Shown here one piece after another: positions 26,006 through 34,321 of a DNA stretch of 64,000 bases. A program made the translations under genes and the position numbers. Within the stretch, counting starts at the first letter, position 1; each line of letters opens with the position of its first letter. The stretch is from Kitasatospora herbaricolor (GTDB taxonomy: Bacteria; Actinomycetota; Actinomycetes; Streptomycetales; Streptomycetaceae). Under the pieces are notes generated by a model. It was given only the letters and a program-made list of their open reading frames with translations. It was not told where the DNA came from and searched no databases. The DNA is taken from assembly GCF_030813695.1 (NCBI RefSeq), contig NZ_JAUSVA010000002.1:8579501-8643500 (forward strand), in the 5' to 3' direction.

Positions 26006-26037
26006 CGGGCCCGGCCGACGCACGACGGCCGGGCCCG
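26006..26037 (+). terminator. Terminator hairpin after the RTX-type gene
   Basis: Perfect 12-bp stem (CGGGCCCGGCCG) with an 8-base loop, 23 bases past the stop. Confidence 0.75.
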
Positions 26038-26156
26038 TCCGCGCCGGCCCGTTCGCTCCGGCCTGTCCGCTCCGGCCTGTCCGCGGGGCCCGTCCGCGCG
26101 GGTTCGCTCGGCCGACTGACGTACCGTCGGCCGCGGTGGGACATAGGGTGGGCGGC

Positions 26157-26474
26157 ATGGATCCGCACGTGCTTGTCGTCGCCGATGTGTCCTGCAGCCC
26201 GGAGAACGCCGTCGAGTTCGGCCAGGTCCTGCACGAGTTCGCTGCCGCGTGCCGCGCGGAGCCGGGCTGCCTCTCCTACGAGGTGTTCCGCTCGGAGGAG
26301 TCGCCCGAGCGGTACGTGAGCATCGAGAGGTACGCCGACCCCGCCGCGTTCGCGGCGCACCGTGACTCCGAGCACTTCCGGGCGATCGGCCTGGCCCGGC
26401 TGATGCCGCTGACCACCGCGCGCGACGTGCGGCTGTACGACGCGCCGCGGGAGGTCCCGCCCGCGGCGACGTAG
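26157..26474 (+). CDS. Antibiotic-biosynthesis-monooxygenase (ABM) domain protein
   Basis: Protein of 105 residues with the dimeric alpha-beta ABM fold: an early VLVVADVSCSPENAVEF, then CRAEPGCLSYEVFRS and ERYADPAAFAAHRDSEHF, the most conserved part of the family. Members are quinone-forming monooxygenases or of unknown function. The ATG at 26157 follows AGGGTGGG; a GTG 21 bases upstream is less well placed. It stands alone, convergent with the PhnB-like gene. Confidence 0.87.
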   Translation: MDPHVLVVADVSCSPENAVEFGQVLHEFAAACRAEPGCLSYEVFRSEESPERYVSIERYADPAAFAAHRDSEHFRAIGLARLMPLTTARDVRLYDAPREVPPAAT

Positions 26475-26562
26475 CCCGCGTCCCGACCCGGGGCGGGTGC
26501 GCCGGACGGTCCGGGGCGCCCGGACGGCGAGCCGGGGGCGGCCGCCCGGGCACCCCGGCCGG

Positions 26563-26976
26563 TCAGGCCGCCTGCTCGCTGATGTTGACCAGCCAGGTGA
26601 TGCCGAACCGGTCCGTGCACATGCCGAAGACGTCGCCCCACATCTGCTTCTCCAGCGGGACGGAGACCACGCCCTGGCCGGAGAGCTCGGCCCAGAAGCC
26701 GCGCAGTTCGTCGGCGTCGTCCCCGCTCAGGCTCACCGTGATGTTGTTCCCGGGCTTGTACTCCATCCCCGGCGGGAGGTCCGAGGCCATCAGCGTGAAG
26801 CCCTGGTCGGTTTCGAGCATGCTGTGCATGATCTTGTCGGCGAACGGGGCGTCCTTCTGGCCGAAGTCGCCGAAGGTGTTCAGCGACAGGGTGCCGCCGA
26901 AGATCCCCTTGTAGAACTCCATGGCCGGCCGGGCGTCGCCGTCGAAGCTGATGTACGGATTGAGTCGAGAAGGCAC
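26563..26976 (-). CDS. PhnB-like VOC protein
   Basis: Protein of 137 residues of the PhnB/3-demethylubiquinone-like glyoxalase class: LNPYISFDGDARPAMEFYK at the start, MLETDQGFTLMASD in the middle and QMWGDVFGMCTDRFGITW near the end. GTG at 26976 is chosen because GGAG lies six bases upstream and the family begins there; ATG 27003 would add nine residues. Function in this family is not known. Confidence 0.85.
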   Translation of the reverse strand: MPSRLNPYISFDGDARPAMEFYKGIFGGTLSLNTFGDFGQKDAPFADKIMHSMLETDQGFTLMASDLPPGMEYKPGNNITVSLSGDDADELRGFWAELSGQGVVSVPLEKQMWGDVFGMCTDRFGITWLVNISEQAA

Positions 26977-27252
26977 GGGAATCTCCGTTTCGTGACGAGG
27001 CATCGGTGCCGGCAGATTAGGTGAAGGCCCGCCGCCGGCCGTGGTGGCTCCCCGGCCGGCCGGCCGATGTCGACCGGTTGCCCCAACGACCGCCGGCCCG
27101 GTGAGCCGCGGTGGGCCACCGTGAGCAGCCGGCCGGGGCCGGAGCGGGCCTGTGGACCGGCCCTCGTCACCGGTGTGAACCGTGAATATGCTGGGCAGTC
27201 AAGATCCGAATCGGAGCGAGAACTTCTCGCCGGGCGCCTGTGGAGGCAAACG

Positions 27253-28542
27253 TTGAGCGTGTGCGTGATAGGCGCGGGTCTCTCGGGCATGGCTGCCGCA
27301 CACGCGCTCAGGGAGCGGGGGATCGACTTCGTCTGCCTGGAGAAGGCACCGGACGTCGGCGGCATCTGGCGCATGCCGGGCGCCGGTGAGCCGGGCCCCG
27401 CCTACCGGGCCCTGCACCTGAACAGCGCCCGCCAGCTGACCGAGTACGCCGGCTTCCCGATGCCGTCCTGGCTGCCCCTCTACCCCCGGCACAGCGATGT
27501 CGCCGCCTACCTGCGGTCCTTCGCCGAGTCGACGGGGCTGCTGCCGCACATCGAGCTGCGCACCGAGGTGGTCGACGTCCGCCAGGGGGCCGACGAGGTG
27601 TGGACGGTCACCAGCCGCGACGCCCGAGGCGTCGAGGCCGTCCGCCGGTTCGACCAGGTGATCGTCGCGTCCGGGCACCATTCGGTCCCGGCCCTGCCGA
27701 ACCCCCTGCCGCCGGGCGCCGACTCCTTCACCGGAACGATCCTGCACTCGATGGACTACCTGGACGGCAGGGACTTCGCCGGGCAGAGCGTGGTCGTGGT
27801 CGGGCTCGGGGCGTCGGCGGTGGACATCGCCGCGGACCTCTCGCGGCACGCCGCGCAGACGGTGATCTCCGTCCGGCGCGGCCTCCACATCGTGCCGAAG
27901 CAGCTCTACGGCATGTCGGTGGACCTGATCGCCGAGGCGCCGTGGTTCACCGGCAAGTCCTTCGAGGAGCAGCGGCGCTTCGTCGAGGAGGCGCTGCTGG
28001 TGGCGCGCGGCCGGCTGTCGGACTACGGCCTGCCCGAGCCCGACCACCAGATCTTCTCCTCGGCCGTGACCATCTCGGACGAGATCCTCAGCCGGATCCG
28101 GCACGGCGCCGTGACCCCCAAGCCCGCGATCGCGGCCCTGCACGGCGACCGGGTGTCCTTCACCGACGGGACTTCGGTCGAGGCGGACGCGATCGTCTAC
28201 TGCACCGGATTCCACATGGCCTTCCCCTTCCTGCCCGCAGGCTGTCCGGCCGCCCCGCAGGGGCCGGTCGAGCTGTACCGGCGGATCGTCGCCCCGGACC
28301 GGCCCGGGCTGCTCTTCCTGGGCCTGATCCGCCCGGTGGGCTCCATCACGCGCCTGGTGGAGGCACAGGCCCGCTGGGTGGCGCGGATCGTCGCCGGCGA
28401 CGTCGTCCTGCCGCCGGCCGACGTCATGCACAAGGAGATCGACGGTTACCTCGGCGGCATCGCCGAGCGCTACGGGGTGAGCACGGGCTCCTCCGTCCAG
28501 GTGGACGTCGGCTCGTACCTGCGGGAGCTGCAGGAGGCGTAG
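27253..28542 (+). CDS. Flavin-containing monooxygenase, likely acting on prenylated tryptophan
   Basis: FAD/NADPH monooxygenase of 429 residues. FAD motif GAGLSG (7-12), FMO fingerprint F159-x-G-x3-H165-x3-Y169, and NADPH motif GLGASA near 184. TTG at 27253 is the start, since GGAGG is six bases upstream. It is convergent with a DMATS prenyltransferase, the same pair as SCO7467/SCO7468 of S. coelicolor, where as I recall the FMO N-oxidises dimethylallyl-tryptophan on the way to an indole acetonitrile. The same chemistry is likely here but not proven. Confidence 0.88.
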   Translation: MSVCVIGAGLSGMAAAHALRERGIDFVCLEKAPDVGGIWRMPGAGEPGPAYRALHLNSARQLTEYAGFPMPSWLPLYPRHSDVAAYLRSFAESTGLLPHIELRTEVVDVRQGADEVWTVTSRDARGVEAVRRFDQVIVASGHHSVPALPNPLPPGADSFTGTILHSMDYLDGRDFAGQSVVVVGLGASAVDIAADLSRHAAQTVISVRRGLHIVPKQLYGMSVDLIAEAPWFTGKSFEEQRRFVEEALLVARGRLSDYGLPEPDHQIFSSAVTISDEILSRIRHGAVTPKPAIAALHGDRVSFTDGTSVEADAIVYCTGFHMAFPFLPAGCPAAPQGPVELYRRIVAPDRPGLLFLGLIRPVGSITRLVEAQARWVARIVAGDVVLPPADVMHKEIDGYLGGIAERYGVSTGSSVQVDVGSYLRELQEA

Positions 28543-28563
28543 GCGGGCCGGCGGCCGGTCCGC

Positions 28564-28600
28564 GGAGCTCTCGTGGGGGCGCAGGATCCACGAGAGCTCC
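28564..28600. terminator. Bidirectional terminator between FMO and prenyltransferase
   Basis: Perfect 13-bp inverted repeat (GGAGCTCTCGTGG) with an 11-base loop in the 87-base gap between the two convergent stops. Confidence 0.8.
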
Positions 28601-28629
28601 CTACGGTCGAGACCGTCCCGGTGAACGGC

Positions 28630-29793
28630 TCAGTGCGCGGCGCCGGCCTGCGGCGCCAGCACGGCCGGCGGCCTCACCCGGTATGCCTCCGAGGAGATGT
28701 ACACCGTCACCCGGGGCGGACGGCCCGCCTGGTGGGCGAGCGCCAGGTAGGCGATGAGCCCCGTACCGTCCTCCGGCCGCCGCGAGGTGACGGCCGCCAC
28801 GGAGTCGAGGAGCTGGGCCGGGTCGGCGCCGTAGTTTCGCAGCAGGGCCGACGCCCGCTCCAGGGCCTCCCCGTCGTGGCGGACGTAGTCGCGCACCGGG
28901 ACGTAGAGGGTGAAGCCGCCCGGAAGTCCGGAGGCCGCCTCGGTGAAGGCGTGGCAGCCCTGGACGGGCCGGCGGTCGAGCAGGGTGTCCTGGCCCTCGT
29001 CGAGGCCGGAGGCCGTGCGGAAGAACGCCTCGATCTCGGCGGACCGGGGCTCGCCAGGCATGCGGGACAGGTGGCCCGCCGACGAGGCCGAGATCTCGTT
29101 GTGCGCGGTGTACACCTTCACCCGGGGGACGTCCCAGTCGCCGAGGTCCAGGGCGAAGAACAGGACGCGGTCGGACTCGGGCAGGGCGTCGAAGGCCTGC
29201 GGGTGGCCGAGCCGGCGCAGCGCCTCCCGTACGGTCTCGGCCGAGCGCTGCGCGCCGCAGGCCGCGGGGTTCAGGTACACCTTGACCCGGGGGACGCCAC
29301 CGGGGCGCAACTCCAGCGCGCACCACAGGGCCAGCGGGCCCTGAGGGGAGAGCGGGAAGAAGAGGTCCTCCAGCTCGTCCAGCCGCTCGGTGGAGAAGTT
29401 CCAGCGCCGGGCGAGCGCCCGGACGGCCCGGAGCCCGGCCCGCCCGCTGCGGGCCAGGCTGCCGGCGCCGTTCCCGGGCTCCAGCAGCACGCGCAGGCTC
29501 GGGGCCCGGCCCGGCTCGAAGGAGAGCGAGAACTCCACCGGCGTGTGGTCGTCGGACAGGAACGACCGGCTGGGGGCCGGCAGGGCCAGCGGCCGTCGGG
29601 CGACCGGGCCCAGCGCCGTGGTCAGCACCTGCGCGTAGCCGGCGGCGTCGGCCGCGTTCAGCCCGGCGACCTCGCACAGCCGGAGCAACTGGCCGGCCGT
29701 GTGGGCGCCGAGCGTGCCGGCGGCGGGCAGGGCGGGGGAGGCGGGCGCCGCGGGGAGCAGGCCCCTGGGGGATCTGTGCCGGACGTCGATCAC
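28630..29793 (-). CDS. DMATS-type aromatic (tryptophan) prenyltransferase
   Basis: Soluble ABBA-fold prenyltransferase of 387 residues, close to the usual bacterial length. The repeated beta-strand motifs that line the barrel and bind diphosphate are present: PRVKVYLNP near 170, PRVKVYTAHNEI near 225, FTLYVPVRDY near 290 and PRVTVYISSEAY near 365. It should transfer a dimethylallyl group to an indole, most likely tryptophan. GTG at 29793 overlaps the stop of a 40-codon upstream ORF (GTGA). No tryptophanase is adjacent. The ring position cannot be read from sequence by eye. Confidence 0.9.
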   Translation of the reverse strand: MIDVRHRSPRGLLPAAPASPALPAAGTLGAHTAGQLLRLCEVAGLNAADAAGYAQVLTTALGPVARRPLALPAPSRSFLSDDHTPVEFSLSFEPGRAPSLRVLLEPGNGAGSLARSGRAGLRAVRALARRWNFSTERLDELEDLFFPLSPQGPLALWCALELRPGGVPRVKVYLNPAACGAQRSAETVREALRRLGHPQAFDALPESDRVLFFALDLGDWDVPRVKVYTAHNEISASSAGHLSRMPGEPRSAEIEAFFRTASGLDEGQDTLLDRRPVQGCHAFTEAASGLPGGFTLYVPVRDYVRHDGEALERASALLRNYGADPAQLLDSVAAVTSRRPEDGTGLIAYLALAHQAGRPPRVTVYISSEAYRVRPPAVLAPQAGAAH

Positions 29794-29912
29794 CGGCCTC
29801 CCTGCCCGAGACCGGTGGGGACAAGGAGATACCCGCCCGTTCGGGCGGGTATCGGAGGGTGTGACGCTGCTGGGGGTCGGCTCAAGTCGGCATCGGCGGA
29901 AACGTGCTCCAT
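29790..29912 (-). CDS. 40-residue upstream ORF coupled to the prenyltransferase gene
   Basis: ATG at 29912 sits five bases after a perfect AGGAGG ribosome site, the best in the neighbourhood, and its TGA overlaps the GTG start of the prenyltransferase. The peptide begins MEHVSADADLSRPPAASH and ends with a Gly-rich tail; it has no tryptophan or cysteine and no membrane segment. A perfect 12-bp hairpin is embedded in its coding sequence. It could be a leader that controls the prenyltransferase by translation coupling, or a small partner protein. I do not recognise the peptide. Confidence 0.6.
   Translation of the reverse strand: MEHVSADADLSRPPAASHPPIPARTGGYLLVPTGLGQGGR
29828..29853 (-). promoter_or_regulatory. 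Perfect hairpin inside the prenyltransferase upstream ORF
   Basis: GATACCCGCCCG, TT, CGGGCGGGTATC: a 12-bp perfect stem in the RNA 35 bases before the prenyltransferase start. A ribosome translating the upstream ORF would melt it, so it may act as an attenuator. Confidence 0.55.
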
Positions 29913-30019
29913 GACGCCCTCCTGTTCTTGATCAACGGCGCGGGGGCTACCGCGCTGCTGAATACCCCTCACATCGAACCTTCATGCGGAACGAGGGATT
30001 CAGGAGGATGTTGCCTACG

Positions 30020-31369
30020 TCACTTCGTGAGCCAGTTGAGGAACTGGCTCCACCGTCCGGCCCGTTCGGGGGCCGGCTGCGCCTGGGTGCTGCGCTCGGC
30101 GTGGACGGTCGCCTCCTGGCGGGCCGGCTCGGCGGGCCGCCGTGCGGGCTGCACCGGGGTGAACCGGGTGGGCAGCGCGGACAGGCCCCGGCTGAAGGGC
30201 CCGGGCCGCCAGGTGAGGCTCTCCTCCGGCACCGCGAGGGCGATGTCGGGGAGCTCGTTGAGCAGGTTCTCGATGGCGGTCACCGAGATCTGCCGGGCGG
30301 GGTCCTTGGACGGGCAGGCGTGCGGGCCCGCGCTCCACGCCAGGTGGGCCCGGCTGCTCGCCTGCCGCTCGGCCCGCAGGATCGGGCTGCTGTTGGCGGC
30401 GGCGAAGCTGACCAGCACGAGTTCGCCCGCGGTCAGCTGCCGTCCGGCGAACTCCATGTCGACGGCCGGGTAGTGCGGCGCGAGGTTGGCCATGGGCGGG
30501 TTCTCCCACAGCGTGTCGTCGATGGCCTTGTCGATCAGGCCGCCCGTGTGCGCGTACTCGTCATGGGTGAGCAGCCGGAACAGCGTGTTCCCGATCAGGT
30601 TGCACAGCGGTTCCGTGCCGCCCGCCAGCAGCAGGGCGAGCTGGTGGACCATCTCCTCGTCCGTCAGCTTGGCCTCGTGCTGCATCAGCCACGAGGTGAC
30701 GTCGTCACCGGGCCTGGCCCGCTTGAGGGCCACCAGCTCGCCCACCGCGCCGAACAGCACCTCGGCCGCCTTCTCGGCGTTCACACCGTCGAACATCCCG
30801 GAGATGCCGAACAGGATCCGGTCGCCGATGTCGGCGGGGCAGCCGAAGAGTTCGTTGAACACGAACAGCGGCAGCTGCCGGGCGTAGTTCCCGACCACGT
30901 CGACCGAACCGCGGTAGCCGAACTGGGCGATCAGGTAGTTGGACACCTGCTCGGTGGTACGGCTCAGCCGGCGGGTGTCGATGCGGGCCATGCTGTCGGT
31001 GATGGCCTGTCGCAGCCTCAGGTGCTCGGCGCCGTCGCTGAACATCGCGTTCGGCCGGTAGGCCAGCAGCGGCACGACCGGGCTGTCCGGAGCGACGTGC
31101 CCCTCGTTGAACGCCCGCCAGCGGCGTGCGTCCTTGCGGAAGGAGGCGGAGTCCTGCAGCAGCTGCAGCGCGGCGGAGTAGTCGGTGACGAGCGTGGCCT
31201 CCACCCCGGGAGCGAGTTCGACCGGCGCGGCCGGCCCGTAACTGCGCAGGTAGGAGTAGTAGGCCTGCGGGTCTGCCGCGAACTCCGGCCCGTACAGCGG
31301 CACTCGGCCGCCGGCTCCGTGGGCGGGGCAGCCGGGCGGGGGCACCGGGGCGGAGGATCGAGCGTCCAT
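30020..31369 (-). CDS. Conservon-linked cytochrome P450 of CYP157 type, lacking ExxR
   Basis: P450-like protein of 449 residues, last gene of the conservon. The haem loop WSAGPHACPSKDPAR keeps the axial cysteine (C352), and the I-helix reads AGGTEP. The normally invariant K-helix ExxR is absent: the aligned stretch is DDTLW (284-288). The CYP157 family of Streptomyces, which sits in conservons, is known for the same loss (EQSLW in CYP157C1, from memory). A Pro/Ala/Arg-rich tail of about 50 residues follows the P450 fold. Substrate unknown. Confidence 0.9.
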   Translation of the reverse strand: MDARSSAPVPPPGCPAHGAGGRVPLYGPEFAADPQAYYSYLRSYGPAAPVELAPGVEATLVTDYSAALQLLQDSASFRKDARRWRAFNEGHVAPDSPVVPLLAYRPNAMFSDGAEHLRLRQAITDSMARIDTRRLSRTTEQVSNYLIAQFGYRGSVDVVGNYARQLPLFVFNELFGCPADIGDRILFGISGMFDGVNAEKAAEVLFGAVGELVALKRARPGDDVTSWLMQHEAKLTDEEMVHQLALLLAGGTEPLCNLIGNTLFRLLTHDEYAHTGGLIDKAIDDTLWENPPMANLAPHYPAVDMEFAGRQLTAGELVLVSFAAANSSPILRAERQASSRAHLAWSAGPHACPSKDPARQISVTAIENLLNELPDIALAVPEESLTWRPGPFSRGLSALPTRFTPVQPARRPAEPARQEATVHAERSTQAQPAPERAGRWSQFLNWLTK

Positions 31370-31384
31370 GTCGGGTTGTGGCTC

Positions 31385-31996
31385 CTAGCTGGCACGGTCC
31401 AGCAAAAAGCGGACCAGTGTGGTGAGTGCGGCGGCCGACGACTTCTCGTCGCGCGCGTCGCAGGTGACGACGGGGGTGTCGTCGAGGAGGTCGAGCGCCT
31501 CCCGCAGCGCGGCCTCGGCACGCTGCGGGTTGCCGTCGAAGTGGTTCACCGCGATCGCGTAGTCGAGGCCGTACTGCTCGATGAGGTCGATCACGGCGAA
31601 GGAGTCGGCGAGCCGCTCGGGGTCGACGAGGATCAGCGCGCCGAGCGCGCCGCGGGCCATGTCCTCCCAGAGCTGGACGAAGCGCAGCTGGCCGGGGGTG
31701 CCGAAGAGGTAGAGGACCACCCGGTCGCTGATGGTCAGCCGGCCGAAGTCCATGGCCACCGTCGTGGTGGTCTTGCCCTTGACGCCCTTCAGGTCGTCGA
31801 CGCTCTCCGCCGCCCGGGTCATCGTCTCCTCGGTGGACAGCGGCTCGATCTCGGAGATCGAGCCGATGAACGTGGTCTTGCCCACCGCGAAGTGGCCGAC
31901 CACGAGGATCTTGACGGCCGTCTGGGTCTCCCCGCCGTGGACGTAGTCCCGCTCGTCCAGGCGCTGTCGGTCAGCCGAACTTGGTGTAGAGACCAT
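31385..31996 (-). CDS. cvnD: Conservon small GTPase CvnD
   Basis: Ras-like nucleotide-binding protein of 203 residues. P-loop GHFAVGKTTFIGS near 34, a switch region TTTTVAMDFGRLTI, the DxxG-position FGTPGQLRF, and NHFDG in place of NKxD. In conservons CvnD binds GTP and works with the CvnA-C complex at the membrane. The ATG at 31996 overlaps the end of cvnC by 26 bases; no later in-frame start exists before the P-loop. Confidence 0.93.
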   Translation of the reverse strand: MVSTPSSADRQRLDERDYVHGGETQTAVKILVVGHFAVGKTTFIGSISEIEPLSTEETMTRAAESVDDLKGVKGKTTTTVAMDFGRLTISDRVVLYLFGTPGQLRFVQLWEDMARGALGALILVDPERLADSFAVIDLIEQYGLDYAIAVNHFDGNPQRAEAALREALDLLDDTPVVTCDARDEKSSAAALTTLVRFLLDRAS

Positions 31997-32348
31997 TGAG
32001 CACCTCCTCCAGGATCGCCCGGTCCGCCTTGCGTGCGCGCGGGACCGGCGGGCGGGTGACCAGGTGGCCGCCTTCGGTGAGCCCGGCCAGCACGATCCGC
32101 ACCACGCCCAGCGGCAGGCGGGTGTGCCCCGCGATCTCGGCGACCGAGAGGTAGCCGGCGGAGCAGATGTCCAGCAGCCGCTCCTCCTCCGGGGACAGGC
32201 GCGGAGCCCGCTGGCCCTGCTCCGGCGCCGCGGTGAGCAGCGTGATCAGCGAGAGCTGGTCGTCGTCGGGCAGACCGCGGCCCTTGGTGATGACGTACGC
32301 CCGGACTAAGCCGGCGTCGGAGAGCTCGAACTCCTCGGAGGACGTCAC
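31971..32348 (-). CDS. cvnC: Conservon DUF742 protein CvnC
   Basis: Protein of 125 residues of the DUF742 family, containing a probable winged helix (LLDICSAGYLSVAEIAGHTRL) and the family ending RAILEEVLNGLYTKFG. It joins CvnB and CvnD in the membrane-associated signalling complex. Start and stop overlap both neighbours, as in all known conservons. Confidence 0.93.
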   Translation of the reverse strand: MTSSEEFELSDAGLVRAYVITKGRGLPDDDQLSLITLLTAAPEQGQRAPRLSPEEERLLDICSAGYLSVAEIAGHTRLPLGVVRIVLAGLTEGGHLVTRPPVPRARKADRAILEEVLNGLYTKFG

Positions 32349-32746
32349 TGGAAGGCCCCCAGGTTCTCGCGCGGCGGCGCGGCCAGGAACTTGCCCAGCT
32401 GGCCGACGAGCTGCTGCATCCGGAAGGTGATGTCCTGCATGTCGATGTCCTGGGAGGCGGAGACGCCGAGGTAGGCGCCCTCACCCGCGGAGATCAGGAA
32501 CACCCAGCCGCCGTCGAACTCGACCAGGGTCTGCTGCCAGCGCTGGCCGGGGTTGTCGGCGAAGAACGCGAGCGAGCGGCTGAGCGACTGGACGCCGCTC
32601 ATCGCGGCGGCGACCCGGTCCGCGTTGTCCTTGTCGAAGTCCTTCGTCCGGGCCATCAGGAGACCGTCGGCGGAGATCAGGACCGCGTGCAGGGCCCCGG
32701 GAATCTCCAGGGCACTGTCGAGCATCCATGACAGATCGTCGTTCAC
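32345..32746 (-). CDS. cvnB: Conservon roadblock/LC7-domain protein CvnB
   Basis: Protein of 133 residues with a roadblock fold: MLDSALEIPGALHAVLISAD at the start, RVAAAMSGVQSLSRSLA in the central helix, and a strand pair ending YLGVSASQDIDM. CvnB-type proteins act as regulators of the CvnD GTPase. Four-base overlaps with both cvnA and cvnC indicate coupled translation. Confidence 0.93.
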   Translation of the reverse strand: MNDDLSWMLDSALEIPGALHAVLISADGLLMARTKDFDKDNADRVAAAMSGVQSLSRSLAFFADNPGQRWQQTLVEFDGGWVFLISAGEGAYLGVSASQDIDMQDITFRMQQLVGQLGKFLAAPPRENLGAFQ

Positions 32747-33909
32747 GAGAACTCAGGCCCTTCACTGCTTGCACCAGATGTGCTGGTCGTCTGGTTCGCG
32801 TCCGGATGTGTGGCCCGGCCGGACCGGGTACCCCGCTGGAAAGCGCCCATGATCGCCGCGGTCTGCGAGTCGGAGCGGCCCGAGGCGGCCGGGGTGGGCG
32901 CGTTGGGCGGCACGATGGCCATCGGCCGCTTGCGCCGCCGCAGGGGCAGCCCGTCGGCGGTCGAGGTGAGGGCCGGCTCGGGCTCGGTCACGCTCGGAGC
33001 GGCGACCGGGGCGGGTGCCCTGGTCGGGGCGGGAACTCTCTTGTCGGGCATGCCGGTGAGCAGCTCGTGCGGCAGCAGGAGCACCGCGCGCACCCCTCCG
33101 TAGGGGGAGGAGGAGTCCACGGACACCTCGAAGTCGAAGCGCTCGCTGAGCACGCCGATCACCGCGAGGCCGAACTGCGGCGGATTGCCGAGTCCCGCGA
33201 CGCCCGAGACCCGCTCGCTGCTCAGCAGCTTCTCTGCGCGGGCCCGCTCCTCGTCGTTCATGCCGACGCCGGCGTCGTCCACGACGATGACCACACCCTT
33301 GGGAACGGTCCGGATGTTGATCTCGACGACGGTGTCCGGGCTGGAGTAGCTGGTGGCGTTGTCGAGCAGCTCGGCGAGGGCGAGCGCGACCGGCTCCACG
33401 GCCCGGCTGGAGACGCCGAAGTCCACCTGGGACAGGATCTCCACGCGCCGGAAGTGCCGGATGCGGCCCTGCGCGCTGCGCACCACGTCGTAGACCGAGG
33501 CGGTGTCGCGGTGACGTCCCAGCCAGCCGCCGCAGAGCACGGCGATGGACTGGGCGCGGCGCCCGAACTGCGAGTTGGTGTGGTCGACCTCCAGCAGGTC
33601 CTGGAGGATGACCGACTCGCCGTACTTGCTCTGCAGCCGGGAGAGGATCAGCTGCTGCTCGGCGGCGAGACCCTGCAGCGTCCGCATCGCGGACTTCAGT
33701 ACGGTCTTCGTCGCCTCGTCGGCCTGCTCATGGGCTGCCTCGACGGACTGCGTATAGTGGTTCTCAAGATCGGAGTAGTGATCTCTGAGCCCGGCGAGTT
33801 CCTGCCGCAACGCCTGGGCCGCCTTGCGTTGGCGGACGACGACGGCGACCGCGGCCACAAGGATGAGGGCAAGACCCCAAAGCACTGGGTTCGCTGTGTA
33901 TTTCGTCAT
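32743..33909 (-). CDS. cvnA: Conservon sensor-kinase-like protein CvnA, short form
   Basis: Membrane protein of 388 residues with one N-terminal helix (VLWGLALILVAAVAVVV), a coiled-coil stretch, and a GHKL ATPase domain: N-box LAELLDNATSYSSP near 190, DDAGVGMN near 220, and a G2-like GLAVIGVLSERF. The C-terminal 90 residues are Pro/Ala-rich and disordered. It lacks the long extracytoplasmic sensor seen in many CvnA proteins. ATG 33909 follows GAAGAGAG. It would be the membrane anchor of the conservon complex. Confidence 0.9.
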   Translation of the reverse strand: MTKYTANPVLWGLALILVAAVAVVVRQRKAAQALRQELAGLRDHYSDLENHYTQSVEAAHEQADEATKTVLKSAMRTLQGLAAEQQLILSRLQSKYGESVILQDLLEVDHTNSQFGRRAQSIAVLCGGWLGRHRDTASVYDVVRSAQGRIRHFRRVEILSQVDFGVSSRAVEPVALALAELLDNATSYSSPDTVVEINIRTVPKGVVIVVDDAGVGMNDEERARAEKLLSSERVSGVAGLGNPPQFGLAVIGVLSERFDFEVSVDSSSPYGGVRAVLLLPHELLTGMPDKRVPAPTRAPAPVAAPSVTEPEPALTSTADGLPLRRRKRPMAIVPPNAPTPAASGRSDSQTAAIMGAFQRGTRSGRATHPDANQTTSTSGASSEGPEFS

Positions 33910-34256
33910 AAGACTCTCTTCGGGCGAACTGACGGCTGACTGCTGAAGCCCCTGCTGTTGCCGGGTGAGCCTGCCGCTCCGCAAGCGCGATGATCATACC
34001 ATCGGTCAAACCTATTCTTTGACGGGTAGTCGACAGGTGAGAAGGCGTCTCTTCCGCCCGAGGACAAGGGAGTTGTCGCAGCTCCGCGGCCGGGTCGACG
34101 GCCGGGCACCAGGTCGTGCGCGGCACCCCGGCGGGGTGCCTGACAGCGTTGCCGGTCTGCGCCGATTGCGCGGATGTCGTGGGGGAGCGGCCCTCCGGTG
34201 ACCGCCGGGGGCCGTGCAGGTTTCGAGCCGCTGTACGGGAGAGGCCGGGGCCGGAC
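33910..34256. other. Promoter region of the conservon
   Basis: About 350 bases upstream of cvnA with no convincing gene. An AT-rich patch at 33989-34021 includes a TATGAT -10-like hexamer on the minus strand (33993-33998), but no matching -35 at normal spacing was found. Confidence 0.4.
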
Positions 34257-34290
34257 GTGAGCGGGCCCGGTCGCCCGCGGGCCCGCTCAC
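34257..34290 (-). terminator. Terminator after the PIG-L deacetylase gene
   Basis: Perfect 12-bp stem (GTGAGCGGGCCC) with a 10-base loop, 32 bases beyond the deacetylase stop. Confidence 0.75.
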
Positions 34291-34321
34291 ATCGCATCCG
34301 GCTCCGGCTCCGGCCCGCGGG

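Noticed and set aside
26045-26115. Degenerate TCCGCTCCGGCCTG-like repeats considered as an attachment site.
   Set aside because: Low-complexity sequence with no integrase gene or tRNA nearby.
24000-26500. Very long minus-strand open frame opposite the RTX-type gene.
   Set aside because: Mirror of a GC-rich repetitive gene; no ribosome site and low-complexity product.
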